Assembly: GCA_001972305.1 (NCBI GenBank) | Contig: BDDD01000028.1 | Span: forward strand, 406,368 to 470,367 | From: Cephalotus follicularis | Lineage: Eukaryota; Streptophyta; Magnoliopsida; Oxalidales; Cephalotaceae | Reading direction: 5' to 3' | DNA: 64,000 nucleotides | In this document: piece after piece, positions 1 through 11,402 of the stretch | Layout: every line of letters begins with the position of its first letter | Position numbering within the stretch: the stretch's first letter is position 1 | Program-made: the position numbers and the translations under genes | Notes under the pieces: generated by a model | Told to the model about the DNA's origin: nothing | Databases searched by the model: none | What the model saw: only the letters and a program-made list of their open reading frames with translations

Positions 1-701
1 ATTTCACTGGAAGTTGGGAGGATCACATACCACTTATTGAATTCTTCTACAACAATATTTATCATTCTAGCATTGGGATGGCTCCTTATGAAGCCCTGTA
101 CGGCAGGAAGTGTAGATCTCCGATATGCTGGGATGAAATGGGTGAAAGACAAGTGTTGAGACCGGATATTGCGCAAGAGACTACCGACAAGGTGGATATA
201 ATCAAAAGGAGGTTACTTGCTGCACAGAGTCGGCAGAAGAGTTATGTCGATAGAAGGAGAAGAAAACTGGAGTTTGAGAAGGGAGATCATGTTTTTCTGA
301 GAATCTCGCATTCGAAAGGTGTACAACGATTTGGCATGAAGAGAAAGTTAGCTCCACGGTATATTGGACCGTATGAGATCCTAGAGATAGTTGGGGAAGT
401 GGCATATCAGATCGCACTACCACCCAACTTATCCAATGTGCACAATGTATTTCATGTTTCTATGCTATGAAAATACGTACCTGATCCTTCTCATGTGTTG
501 AGCTATGATCCAGGTTTTATCAGTGATAATCTCTCATACGAAGAAAGGCCAATACGAATTCTGGACAGGAAGGAGAAAGTGTTAAGGAATAAGACTATTT
601 CAATGGTGAAGGTACTGTGGCAGTTTCATGGAACTGAAGAAGCTACATAGGAACGTGAAGCTGACATGATAGAAACATTTCCTCATTTGTTTGGAATGTA
701 A
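1..701 (+). pseudogene. Ty3/gypsy pol 3' end: integrase C-terminus plus chromodomain-like tail (element F1)
   Basis: Reading frame 3 is coding-like from the window edge to a TAA at 699-701. It gives the end of the integrase core (a [16 protein letters not shown] block, about 50-115), the basic integrase C-terminal domain (SRQKSYVDRRRR, then KRKLAPRYIGPYEIL and HNVFHVSML) and a tail with WQFHGTEEAT and EREADM..FPHLF. That tail is typical of Del/Tekay-type chromoviruses, where a degenerate chromodomain ends the polyprotein. The frame is broken by TGA at 468-470 and TAG at 648-650; the second falls where relatives have Trp. It is followed within 45 bases by a polypurine tract and an LTR, so this is the true 3' end of a gypsy polyprotein. 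It is nonfunctional and its 5' part lies outside the window. Confidence 0.9.
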
Positions 702-729
702 AGACTAAATTTGATGACGAATTTTCTAT

Positions 730-742
730 AAGGAGGGGGGAA
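730..742 (+). other. Polypurine tract of gypsy element F1
   Basis: A purine-only run (AAGGAGGGGGGAA) lies directly before the TGTAATAAC start of the LTR at 743. This is the expected plus-strand primer position of an LTR retrotransposon. Confidence 0.75.
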
Positions 743-2599
743 TGTAATAACAACAAATTTTAATTCGAAGTATATTGTACAATTAATGAATAAAATATAC
801 GTTGAATTGGAATTCATGTTAAGTGTCCTTAATTGTGTGAATTGTTGCTATTGGACTGAATTGAAGGAATTTGAAGATTGGCTTAAAGAAACTTCAAAAA
901 CGAATTCTGGCGCCAAACTGACGACGCCCAACACCAAACCATCGACGCTTTGTAACTAATTGTCAACGCCAAGGGAATACCGTCGAAGCTTTGAGCATAG
1001 GCACGTATTCAACACGTGTCGATGAGAATAGGATTATGTCACGCTAACCGTCGACGCCAAAGAGCATACTGTCGACACTTTGTGCGATGACAGGTATGTG
1101 ATATGTGTTGGTTGCAATGGAGCAGTGGCGTTTAACTGATTATAACATGGACATGTGCCCTAGGGCATGTCAAGGACGTCCAAAACATGTCCTCAGCTGC
1201 TACCAAGTGATGCATGAGTGTCCTGAGTGTTGCTCAATACCTGTATCAGCAAACATGAGAGAAAGAAACAAAACAGAAGAGAAAAACGGTGAAAGATAGA
1301 GGGAAAAGAAAATGGTGAAATCTTGAGTTAGACGAATCAGAGGATTTACTGAGACAAATCCCTTTATATCAGTTATTGAGGGAGTGAATTAGAGTGTTAG
1401 AAATCGTTTGAAAGGAGAGAAACCATCCGTTGTACTGAGTGCATGTTGAACAGGGAGTTGAAGTGGAAATTCGGAAGCTTAAAGTGATGTGGTAAGTTAC
1501 TGATTTGAGCTCAGTTATAGTTACCCTAGTTATGCAATTAGATTTGAGTACTGATTCCATTATATATATCTACTGTTAACATGCATCTATATATTGAATT
1601 GCTGGAATTGTTAAAGTTGTTTGGAAATTGAAGAAGTTGGAGACAAAGGTGAAGAATCGATCAATTGATTCTGGGAAAGCTATTTGAGGTAGGTAGTATG
1701 ACATGATTTTGAACATATAGCATATATATCATGATATGATGATTATATCTGTGTTTGCATGCTGAATTGGATTGATTGAGTGATGAATTGCATGCTCTGT
1801 TTTCTGGAAAATTGCCTAGTCGACTTAAAGCGCTGATGCTTTACTAAGGACTGTCGACGCTTAAGAGCAAAATTTGGATGCTTTAAGTGAAATGCATCAA
1901 CGCTTAAATGCATGAACTCGGTCTATGCTTTGGAGATACTGTCGATGCTTTGGATTAGACCGACGATGCTTTATATGGAACTGTCGACGCTTAAGGGTAC
2001 TGTTTGACTAAATCGCATAGAATTACCCCAATTTACATAGGGGATGATTTCCACAATCAACATCTGCCTGGTGAAATCGGAATATAGGAGCCGAACGACT
2101 ATGCATCTACTGTTTGATTGCATAAAATGAATTGAGTGTACTTTTTATTGTACTTATTGAATCCGTGAATTATTAGTGTTACTGTTATGCAATTATATTG
2201 GTATTGCTACTATTATAGATATTGCATATCTATCAAAGTATTTCATTTCATAAATACTACTGTTCTAAAGTGATTTCAAGGATTTTAATTATCGAATGCT
2301 ATATGCATAAATTAAGGTTTTCAATTACTGTTTTAAACAAAACCTAGTGTTATTGTACCGATTCCCCAAGCGAGAACTATTGAAGTGTTCTATTATTTTC
2401 TTAAATGAAAACTCAGTGTAGTGTTACTGTTCCCTCAAAATGGGTACTTTGTGAAATGTTTTACTGTTTTCTCAAAATGTGATTTTATCGAACTGTTTTA
2501 CTGTTTTTTTAAAGAAAATATTATTATATTACATATTATATATGTAATACTGATATATTGTAATGTACTATTTCTCTCTGATAGTTGCCGATGGTCTAG

Positions 2600-4058
2600 T
2601 GTTTAGCATAAAAATGCGTGATTTTTAATGATATATTTGTTATATTTTTATGCTTGGAATGGACTACTTTGGTTGTGTTTTAATGATTTTCAGGTACAAG
2701 TGTTTAATCACCAAAGTGCAAGAATACTACCCAAAAGTGTACAAAATTGGAGTTAAAAGTGTAAAGATTGAAGAAATGCCAAATTCTGCAGAAAACAGGG
2801 CAAAGAAGTCGACGTCTTTCAAGAAGAAGTCGACGTCTTTTCTGGTTTCATCAAAACGCATCGATGCCTTTCATACGAGTCAATGTCTTTTCTGGGTTTA
2901 ACTAATCACGTAGACGACTTTCCAGATGAAATCAACGTCTTTTCTGGGCAACACAACAATCTTCAAGGAGCTATGAAAAAGAAGTAGATGTCTTTCCAAA
3001 AGGAGTCGACGCCTTTCATGCAGATCGACGTTTTTCACACAACACATCGATGTCTTTATGCCAAATTATCCTGTAACTTTTTATCAAAAGACGTCGACAC
3101 CTTTCAAGAAGAAGTCGACGCATTTCTCTCGCATCTCAGCAAAGTCGCGATTTTTACACAAAGAAGTCGACGTCTTCCTCTGCAGCAGAAATAGAAAGTT
3201 TAGATTTTTGCCATATTTTTTAACTAGGATTGCTTTTATTCCGTTTTTTTATCAAACTTGTAGTATATAAACAATGTATGGCCGGCCAAGATCAGAGAGA
3301 GGGTGGTGACAACCCTAATCCTTCTTTTCTCCTTAGTTTAGTTTTCATTATGTTTAGTAGCTAGTTTTTCAAGGTTTTGGGTTAGAACAAAGCCTAGATT
3401 GTTATTGTTTCAATTCCATCAATAAAAAAACCCTTGAATATTTTATTTGTTCTTCAATATTTCTGCCTTCGCACACACTTTGTTTGTCTGATTAAAATCC
3501 ACACTCATCTTGTCGATGAAGCTGAAAGTTGGTGAATAAATGGAGCTTAATTCAACGGAGTCTACTAATACGATTTGTCGCATCGAACACACTTCGTATA
3601 GACCTAGCATGACTACCATATGTCTTGTCATCACCGCCACACTCCGTATCGACCTAGCTACCGTTGTTTACCAAGGTATGATCGTTCAACTTCATGGAAT
3701 TGTTCAATACAATCTACGGTGAGTTTCTATACCCTAAACCGCTTTTTAATTATATTTTCTCTTAGTTTTTATCTCTTAGTTTTTATTCATTGCTTTAATT
3801 AGTTTTAATTTACACGCTTTATTTTTAATTATTTTAGTCTGTTATTTTATTTTATTTATTTATTTCTTTCCTGTTTCCAATTATTTTATTATTCTGGCAT
3901 AATTAGGAGTAGTTTTTGATAGTTTATCTCAAAATTGGTATACTTCGCCTAGGTTAGATAAATTATAACTAGTTTACGTTTCCCTGCGTTCGACCCGTTA
4001 CTGCATGATCCGTGCACTTGCGGCTATAAATTTTAAAACATTCTTTTTACAGTGAACA
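2600..4058 (+). mobile_element. Solo LTR, 1,459 bp, TSD TCTAG
   Basis: The block begins TGTTTAGCAT at 2600 and ends GTGAACA at 4058, so it has TG...CA ends with short inverted TGTT/AACA termini. It is flanked by a perfect 5-bp duplication TCTAG (2595-2599 and 4059-4063). There is no coding region and no second LTR, so it is a solo LTR left by recombination. A TATA-like TATATAAAC lies at 3264-3272. Many AAGTCGACGTCTTT-type repeats lie at 2805-3190. It interrupts the LTR of F1. The family is not identified; the C-rich GTTCGACCCG stretch near its end is seen in some plant gypsy LTRs. Confidence 0.85.
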
Positions 4059-4367
4059 TCTAGTGATGGGAGTGCATCACTGATTACGGCGGTGAACCTA
4101 CGTGCCAGGAGTATTGGCCAGAGCTTATTTACCAAATTTATCTGCAACGCAGATCGTGAGTGATTGATTGCCCGCCAAGTGCCGGCAATAAGTGTTTACC
4201 TTTCTATCGTCATCGGAGTGCATGGTGCTAGTCAGGTGGTGCATCGTTGGCTAGGGGTTAGAGACAGACGACACCCACCAGTGGTCTTTGGATATCCAGT
4301 GGATTGATTGTTTGTACCCTTGTGCGGTATTCTTGATAAGTGATTGATTGTAGCCACTTGGTATTGT

Positions 4368-4370
<3 letters not shown>

Positions 4371-4403
<33 letters not shown>
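4371..4403. repeat. (AT)n microsatellite
   Basis: About 33 bases of uninterrupted AT dinucleotide inside the F1 LTR. Confidence 0.95.
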
Positions 4404-4406
<3 letters not shown>

Positions 4407-4795
4407 TTCAAATAAACTTTCACGCATTATTACATACATATATTCATTCTCATGCATATTTCCTACTTAGCCGAGTAAGGACAAAGGTTAATACCTACAA
4501 TTTCAGATTAGCGAAGTGAAGTGAAGACTTGTTGCCGAAGCTTGTTGTTGAAGGATTATTTTATGGTTGTTAATGTTTAATTGTAATAAAGTCATACCCT
4601 GGTTGTTATATTTGCTCATACGTAATATATAACTTGTACTGTACTGAGCTTAAGCATGTAGTATAGGATACATGCGTATGCACTTTTAATAATCCAGTAT
4701 GAATAAATGCTTCCGCAAAAGTTTTAAAATTTCGATTATTTTGCTAAATACCGGATTAATTGATAACCATGTTTAAATTAAAACGGGGTGTGATA

Positions 4796-5663
4796 TTTAT
4801 TCTTTTTAAACTCTGTTAAATACTACATATATCTAAATTTCTGATGATTTAAATCTGTTTTAAAGAAATGATTTGAATTTCTGTTAATTCTGTTAACTTT
4901 TGTTTTATATTCTGTTTATAAATCGAATTTGAATTTTCATTATGTCTCTGATTTTCATTTTGTTTCTGAAATTCTGTTTAAGTTTGTTTTATACTTCTTG
5001 TTGTAACATTTCTGCAAAAATATAATTTTTTTTGCGAGCAAAACTTTGACCGAGTCTTTTGTTCCATCTCACTAGTCCTGTGAACTAACCCCCTCTGTTT
5101 TTAGTTTATGAAATGTTAGTCTGCTGAGCTCTGTCAGCTGAAGTAAGTCAGTCTGCTGAGGTGAGATCATAAGGGCATGCCTACCAAGATTTCAACACAT
5201 GCATATCATCCACGAAATTAGCTTTTAAATTATGCATTTATTTATATTCTGATACAAATGTTTTATTAGTTTTGTTTTGAAGGGCTGAGCCCTATTTATA
5301 TTTCATGCTTTGATAATATGGTTAATGCGGAGTCCAACCCATGCATATCATCCACGAGAGTGTGGTTTGCTGAGAGCTGAGCCCACTTTATGAACTGTAT
5401 TTTTCTTTACAGGGGGTATAGTCCGATAAACGGATACTACATGCCCGATTTGTGTAAAAAATTAAGAGTTAGAATTATTTTCAAGTTTTTGAAGAAACTT
5501 TTTTGTTTATTTAAAGGTTTTTAGCTAAACTTTGTATATCCATTATATTTAAAAATGTATTTCTGAACCTCTGTTCTGTTGAACCTACGAGGTGAGTCTC
5601 TAATGGGAGGCTTGGCCTCGTAGTGGGCGCGACGGATCTCAGCGTGCTGGGTCCGGGCGCGTC
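4796..5663 (+). mobile_element. Old gypsy LTR relic (family X)
   Basis: This stretch has blocks shared with other LTR-like regions here: GGGCTGAGCCC with a following ATATGGTTAATGCGGAG (compare 47700-47760), and ACAGGGGGTATAGTCCGATAAACGGAT...CATGCCCGAT (compare 47830-47880 and, inverted, 19890-19930). It ends near 5663 in GGGTCCGGGCGCGTCA, resembling a gypsy LTR terminus. No coding or clean TG start is visible; its left part appears lost or overlaid by the F1 insertion. The assignment rests on shared blocks read by eye. Confidence 0.5.
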
Positions 5664-8220
5664 ATAAGGTTGACCTGAAATTAGAGGAAAACGGTCAAGA
5701 GATAGCTCCAAAGTGATCTCCGATGACCTGAAAATGTATTTAAGTGTGTTTTTTTATACCTTGGTCGAGATGGATGTGTGTTTATACTAAAATAATTCAA
5801 TAAGTGATAGAGTGAGAAAGTCTTCAACCTTGACAAATCCAGTAGTTTGGTGTATTTATAGGAGTAGTTATGACGTTGAAATGTCTCTTTTGCCCTTGTC
5901 AGTTGTCTTTTGTCGAGGGCATTTTTGTAATCTCTGAGATATTAAATGCTTGCCACCCTGAACTGTTGCTTTTCCCCAAAACCCGACTGAAGTCAGGTCT
6001 GTCCTATCTTCATTTAAGGGCCATTAAGTTTCAAGATGGTGGATTTTCTGGGGGATTCGCTGGATAAGAGGCCTCGAGGGATTTGGCTGGGATGGACCTG
6101 GGACATCTAATCTTTTTGTCAGAGAGGTTTTACTGTGTTAGCTTGCTGAGACGGATCTATCTCGGTTGAGATGGAATGATCTGGTGTCCTGGCTTCTACT
6201 GACTTCCAATGTCAGGGAGAGACTGGCAATCCTCAACAATATCCATCTCCATGTACTACTAAATAAGGCTATCTTATGTCATAAAAAAATGAGGAATATT
6301 TCTCTCCACACCGGTGCGGATGAGCTCTTCCTCACCCTTCATCATTTCAAGAATTTGTAAATAAAATTGTATAAATTTGTTTAGTTTAACGTTTGATCTA
6401 TATAGATCATCCTTGTAAATTTTTAAAACAATTGGATAACTATAGATACTCATTTTTTGCACATGTATACAAAAAAAATTCAACGATTATAAAAAATCAC
6501 TTTGAAACTCATATAACCGTTGAAATATTCTATATAAATATAAAAAATAGAATAGTTATAGATATTCAAGTGACTAGAAAACTTATAGAAGTAATCTAAA
6601 TATATAGAACATTTAATTGAACGATTAGATTTGTAAAATATTAAAATAAAGTTATAAAATATTGAAGAGCGTTGAGTGAAATACTACTCTAAAAAAATAA
6701 GGATATCTAATCACTAAAGTTGACCATGTGTAAGCCATTTAATAAGGGTCTAATCCTTTTAAATCTTATAAAAAAGGGCCCATCCTTATGTTCCTGATTA
6801 ATAGTTTTGTTATCAGTTCAACGTACAATAAATTTTATGTGATTTGGTCATGTTTATTTGCAATTCTCTAAGTATTCAAAACTAATACTTTGTAATTAGC
6901 GATTTTCAAAAACTGGCACGTAGGATGAATTTTGATGTAATGATTTGAACCCTGATTAGAGATTGCGGTGATTGAAATCACCTACCATCATACTGGACCT
7001 CACCTAAATTATAATATTTTACGTGAACAATATTATTATGGATTAGGACTTGAATTGGTAATATAAACATAGATAAAGCATTAATTCATTGAAAAGTAAT
7101 GGGTTTGTGCACTTGGCATAACCTCATTTAGCAGCATGGTAAGGTATGAGAGATGCCCGCATAACATTATCTTGTATTTATATTGTATTTCTTGGTAAAA
7201 AAAATATTGTACTCTTGGATACCATTAATGGAGAACAAATTTATCACAAAATAAAGGTTTTTGAGATACTGATGGTAACCCTAAGCATCTGATACCCAAT
7301 TTCAAGCGCATCTATATTTAATGCGTACTAAGTAAAACTAAGTAGATACATATACTCTAGTATATAAGATACCCTTTAAATATAACCCCAAAACAAACAT
7401 AGACTAAAACAAGTATAACTTGTAAGCTCCTGGGTGCTAATAACAGGATGGGCATAAATAAAACAACATATATGTGGCATAAGGTTTTAGATAATTTAAC
7501 AGCTGGGTTTGATCAAGATGACAAGGCCAGAACTTCTTGGCCAGACAAGGTGTAGACATAAGCTTATATTGTCTAATGTCTATCATGTTGTTACAAATCG
7601 AGTTCTTCTCAATCCACCTGATCCATATGTAAATTGAATTGAAAATCACTGAACCTCTCAATTGTCTGCATGGTTACACTCCAAGAAACTTGAATTCTTA
7701 ATCCGTTTCGTCCCTTCTATCCATGCTAGAATTATAAAAGGGTAAAGGACGAAAAAAGTTGTTCTCATGTTTCTCAGTTCTGCAATATAATGGTGAAGAC
7801 ATTAATTTTACCAATTATTTTCTTCCATATATTCTAAAGCGTATAAAATTGAAGAACTGTAAAACTGAAAAGAAATCTTATTAGGAGAATGATTCAATAG
7901 AAGGATGGTTATTGGAAGTTTGATGATAATAAGTTAGATCTTACTAACGTCTTGAATAATTAATAAATGTAATTTTTAAGGGGACGGAGGTTATTCTTGA
8001 CAGGGAACACAACTTGCATTCCATGTCGATATAATTTTTATACCTATAGTTTATATTTTATAAATCTAACATTCAAACTTGATGCTCTATTTATATAAAC
8101 CATGAATATTAATTTTCAATCCAATTGAATATCGCTAGTCAATTATCGATAGATTTTTTTTTTAAAATTGAATTTTCTTTGAGCATGAAGTCAATGGTGA
8201 CAATTAAGGATTATTCAGTA
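5664..8220. other. Spacer without recognised genes
   Basis: No convincing coding frame was found here; short open frames (for example near 5870-6067 and 6166-6360) show no recognisable protein and no codon-like pattern. The first 600 bases are moderately GC and contain a TATA-like TATTTATAGG near 5855, so they could be a decayed promoter or LTR. From 6360 the sequence is AT-rich intergenic DNA. Confidence 0.6.
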
Positions 8221-8229
8221 TTTTATAAA

Positions 8230-8590
8230 GGATTAAATCTATTTTTACCCCCAGAACTTTACACATTGTGTCTCGTTCGTCCCTGAAATTTTTTTCGTGT
8301 CAAAATTGCCCACAAACTCTTCTCCGTTCATCACCGTTGCCTTCCGTCAAATTTTTCGTCCAAAATCACCGTTAAGTGACACGTGGCAGTCAATGACGAG
8401 GGCCACGTGTCACTTAACGGTGATTTTTGTCTGTCACGTGTCACTTAACGGTGATTTTGGACGGAAAATTTGACGAAAGACAACGGTGATGCACGGAGAA
8501 GAGTTTGGGGGCAATTTTGACACGAAAAAAAGTTCGGAAGCCAAAGAGACACAACGTGTAAAGTTCATAGGGTAAAAATAGACTTATCCC
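8230..8590. mobile_element. MULE-type MITE, copy 1 (9-bp TSD TTTTATAAA)
   Basis: A 361-bp noncoding element that is nearly palindromic over its whole length. The left arm (TTAAATCTATTTTTACCC...) is complementary to the right arm (...GGGTAAAAATAGACTTATCCC). The centre repeats the phrase CACGTGTCACTTAACGGTGA. A perfect 9-bp duplication TTTTATAAA flanks it (8221-8229 and 8591-8599). Long terminal inverted repeats with 9-bp TSDs are the signature of Mutator-like elements. It carries no transposase, so it is non-autonomous. Confidence 0.85.
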
Positions 8591-8599
8591 TTTTATAAA

Positions 8600-9094
8600 T
8601 CTTTTGTTTGGCCAAAGTAAAACAAGCGCAACTCTTATATCCAATAAATAAAAAAGGATGACTGGCAAAGGCCAACAAAGATCGGATATATATAGTGGGT
8701 TTTCTGCGAAGGAAAAGCCGTATTTAATTGGATTTTTTAGGTCTTAGACGCCTCATTCAAGTGTTTTCTCATCACATTTCTTGTGTTTTTCATACGTTTG
8801 TATTCGGTAAATTGAGTAGTCTCAACACAAGCATAGGAACGGGATCATAATTCCATTTACTCTAAATGGAAATGATAAATACTTTGCACTATGTATGGAC
8901 AATGTTGTGTTTGGATGGAGATAATAGATAGAGAAAAGAAATTTAGGGAGGATAAGACTTAATTATTGTTTGGAGGGAGAGGATATAAGAGAAAGGGAGG
9001 GAAAAAAAATGAGAGAGACTTTAAATTCTTGTTTATATGTTTTTTTTAGATAGAAATGAGATGATTGAGAGAGAAATGGAGAAAAAATATGATA
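8600..9094. other. Intergenic spacer between the two MITEs
   Basis: AT-rich to purine-rich noncoding DNA, with a GAGAGAGA-like purine stretch at 8890-9085. No gene is recognised. Confidence 0.6.
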
Positions 9095-9103
9095 AAAGAT
9101 TTT

Positions 9104-9454
9104 GGGTTAAATCCATTTTTCCCCCCTGAACTTTACACGTTGTGTCTCGTTGCCCTCCGAACTTTTTTTCGTGTCAAAGTCGCCCCCAAACTCTTCTTCG
9201 TTCGTCACTGTTGTCTTCCGTCGAATTTTCCGTCCAAAATTACCGTTAAGTGACACATGGCAGGCAATGGTGAGGGCCACGTGTCACTTAACGGTGATTT
9301 TTGTCTGCCACGTGTCACTTAACGGTGATTTTGGACGGAAAATTTGACAGTGATTAACGGAGAAGAGTTTGGGGGCAACTTTGACACGAAAAAAAGTTTG
9401 GGGGCCAACGAGACACAACGTGTAAAGTTCAGGGGGCAAAAATGGACTTATCCC
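9104..9454. mobile_element. MULE-type MITE, copy 2 (9-bp TSD AAAGATTTT)
   Basis: A 351-bp relative of the element at 8230-8590, in the same orientation and with the same near-complete inverted symmetry and CACGTGTCACTTAACGG phrases. It is flanked by a perfect 9-bp duplication AAAGATTTT (9095-9103 and 9455-9463). Its different TSD shows an independent insertion rather than tandem duplication. It has no coding capacity. Confidence 0.87.
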
Positions 9455-9467
9455 AAAGATTTTTAAG

Positions 9468-9870
9468 TGTTGATGGGATAAAAATCAACCTTTTATATTG
9501 AGATCATGCCACGTGGTATCAAATTCATGAGCCAATCATTGGAGAGATAATCATCTCAAACATCATCATATTGCAAACCTATTAAGGATCCTGTTTACTA
9601 ATTTTTCTAGGGATCTAACTCAAGAGTCCCTGTAGGACTCTACAGGTCGAAAGACCCTAAAGCTCTACTATGTAATACTACAAATAGGGGAGGACCTTAG
9701 GTATGAAAATCAATCTCTCTCTTGGCACCCTCAGTGCTACCACTTTACAAAAATTGACTTAAGTATTGGAAAGTAACCTCGGAGACTCCTCCGGTCACCT
9801 CCTTTCTTTCTCCCTTTCAGGTCACTCAAATCAACGGTAGCTAAGGGATCTCTGGATTTTTGTAGCAACA
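9468..9870 (+). mobile_element. Short LTR (family Z) with adjacent primer-site-like sequence
   Basis: The 403-bp unit has matching short inverted ends TGTTG (9468) and CAACA (9870) and a TATA-like ACAAATAGGGG near 9680. It is followed at once by GATTGGTGCC, which resembles the ATTGGCGCC primer-binding start used by some plant gypsy elements. A homologous copy lies at 57234-57597. No 5-bp duplication is seen at its right edge, consistent with it being a 5' LTR rather than a solo LTR. No polyprotein follows it, so the element is non-autonomous or deleted. Confidence 0.55.
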
Positions 9871-11116
9871 GATTGGTGCCCTACCCCCACTCAAACCTAC
9901 ATATCAGCTTCCCTTCTTCTTTTTTTCTTTCACTCCTCCTCAAACTCTCTCCCTCCCGCGCCACATAGCCGCCCCACCTGAAGCACAACGCCTCTCCGCC
10001 TCGTTGCAAGGTCGAAGACCTCCCAGGAATCGTTGTTAGGCCCTATTTGCACGCTGTGGTCGACAGATCGTGCCGCCATTATTGCCCTCTCCACATCGCA
10101 CCGCCGTTTTGCTCCCCAAGGCTAGATCGCGCCGCTGTTGAGCTCCAGATCGTCAGGTATTTTCTTTAACTTTTATATTGTATGTTTAATTAATTTATTT
10201 AATTTATTATTTTGTTTTTTTTAATATTTACTGATTATATATAATATATATTATATTTATTTATATATAATATAAACTGTCTATATATATATCAAAGTGA
10301 GGGTTTATTTGACATTGTAATATTTGAGTTGAGGGATTTTGATTTCTTTACTTACTATTTGGAATATACTTACAGTGCGTGTGGTGGTGAGCTGCAGTAA
10401 GAAATTTAATGTTAATTAATTTAATTTTCTATTAGTTTTTTAATTTATGCAGATTATATATATATTATGATATATTACAGTTATATATATATATATATAT
10501 TTCTAATTTAGGCTAATTGATTTGTCATTGTTTATTTTATTTTAATATAGCTTGAAGAAGGAGAAAAATTAAGATTTTATTAGGAACCAAGAGTACAAAT
10601 ATCATACATAAGTATGTTCATCTGTGCCTTTTGATTTCATGTTATCTTGTTATTGGTATATATTTCGTATAACTATTACAACCAATTACAATAAATAAAA
10701 ATAGAAAATAGTATGTAATGATAAAATATAATTCATAAATTAAAAAGATAGTAATTCATAATAATTTCTTCATATTTATAGTAATAAGGATGTCACAATC
10801 CTATTAGATAATAATAGCAAAATGTGGTCACTGTTACATATATATGAGGGATCAATTAATTTGTACAAGAAATGACCAACATTATCCGATTGTAATGGCA
10901 CAATAGTTTAGATATCGAAAACAATAATAGAAAGTAACACTTATTCGATGGAATAGTTTCTTTTTTTATTCCCATGAAAAGAGATCATACAATCATAATG
11001 AACCCACATGACTATCTAAAGAGTACGAAACCCATGAAGGCTTATATCCTTCCTAATTATGAAAAAGAAAATGGTGACAATTTGGGTATGGATGTGACAT
11101 TGCATGACAGTAGGCG
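9871..11116. other. Noncoding leader-like DNA and spacer
   Basis: At 9895-10155 the sequence is CT-rich with a GCCGCC-like stretch, ending in CGTCAGGTATTTTC, which resembles a 5' leader with a splice donor. 10160-10960 is AT-rich and intron-like. The stretch from an ATG at 10974 to the CACTA-A terminus at 11117 is an open frame of 47 codons with plausible composition (it includes KSTKPMKAYILPNYEKENGD). It runs into the transposon, so it may be an exon cut by that insertion. No family was recognised. Confidence 0.4.
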
Positions 11117-11402
11117 CACTACAAGAAAAAGGGTTTTTTGAAACGTAGCCTTTTCAAATGGCTACGTCTTAACCGTTTCAAAAGGCGCATTTTATCATAT
11201 CGTCAGTTACTATTTCACAATCTGTCTCTCTCTCCGTCTCCAATCATTTGAAACGGCCGCTTCGTCCGTTTCAAATGGACATACCTATTTGAAACGGTAA
11301 ATCTATACCGTTTCAAATAGGTATTGTTTTTTGAAACGGTATATAGGTACCGTTTCAAAGGTATAGATTTTTGAAACGGTAACTCTCTACCATTTCAAAT
11401 AG
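11117..11402 (+). repeat. Left terminal and subterminal repeats of CACTA-A
   Basis: After the CACTACAAG terminus there are about ten copies of TTTGAAACGG or its complement CCGTTTCAAA, mostly in facing pairs that can form small hairpins. In En/Spm-type elements such arrays bind the TNPA/TNP1 protein. Confidence 0.8.

Larger units (their letters stand above)
743..4795 (+). mobile_element. 3' LTR of gypsy element F1, interrupted by a solo LTR
   Basis: The LTR starts TGTAATAAC just after the polypurine tract and ends near 4795 in CGGGGTGTGATA, which looks like the usual gypsy ending GGGTGTGACA with the last C changed. Removing the nested solo LTR (2600-4058) and one 5-bp duplication leaves about 2.59 kb, close to the 2.3-2.5 kb LTRs of E0 and E2. 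It carries degenerate GTCGACGCTTT-type repeats at about 900-1090 and 1815-2000. A TA microsatellite lies near its 3' end. The exact right boundary is uncertain because no second LTR is available for comparison. Confidence 0.7.

Noticed and set aside
2805..3190. Regular repeats resembling a CRISPR-like array
   Set aside because: Repeats are short, degenerate and irregularly spaced, are inside a plant LTR, and have no spacer structure or cas genes.
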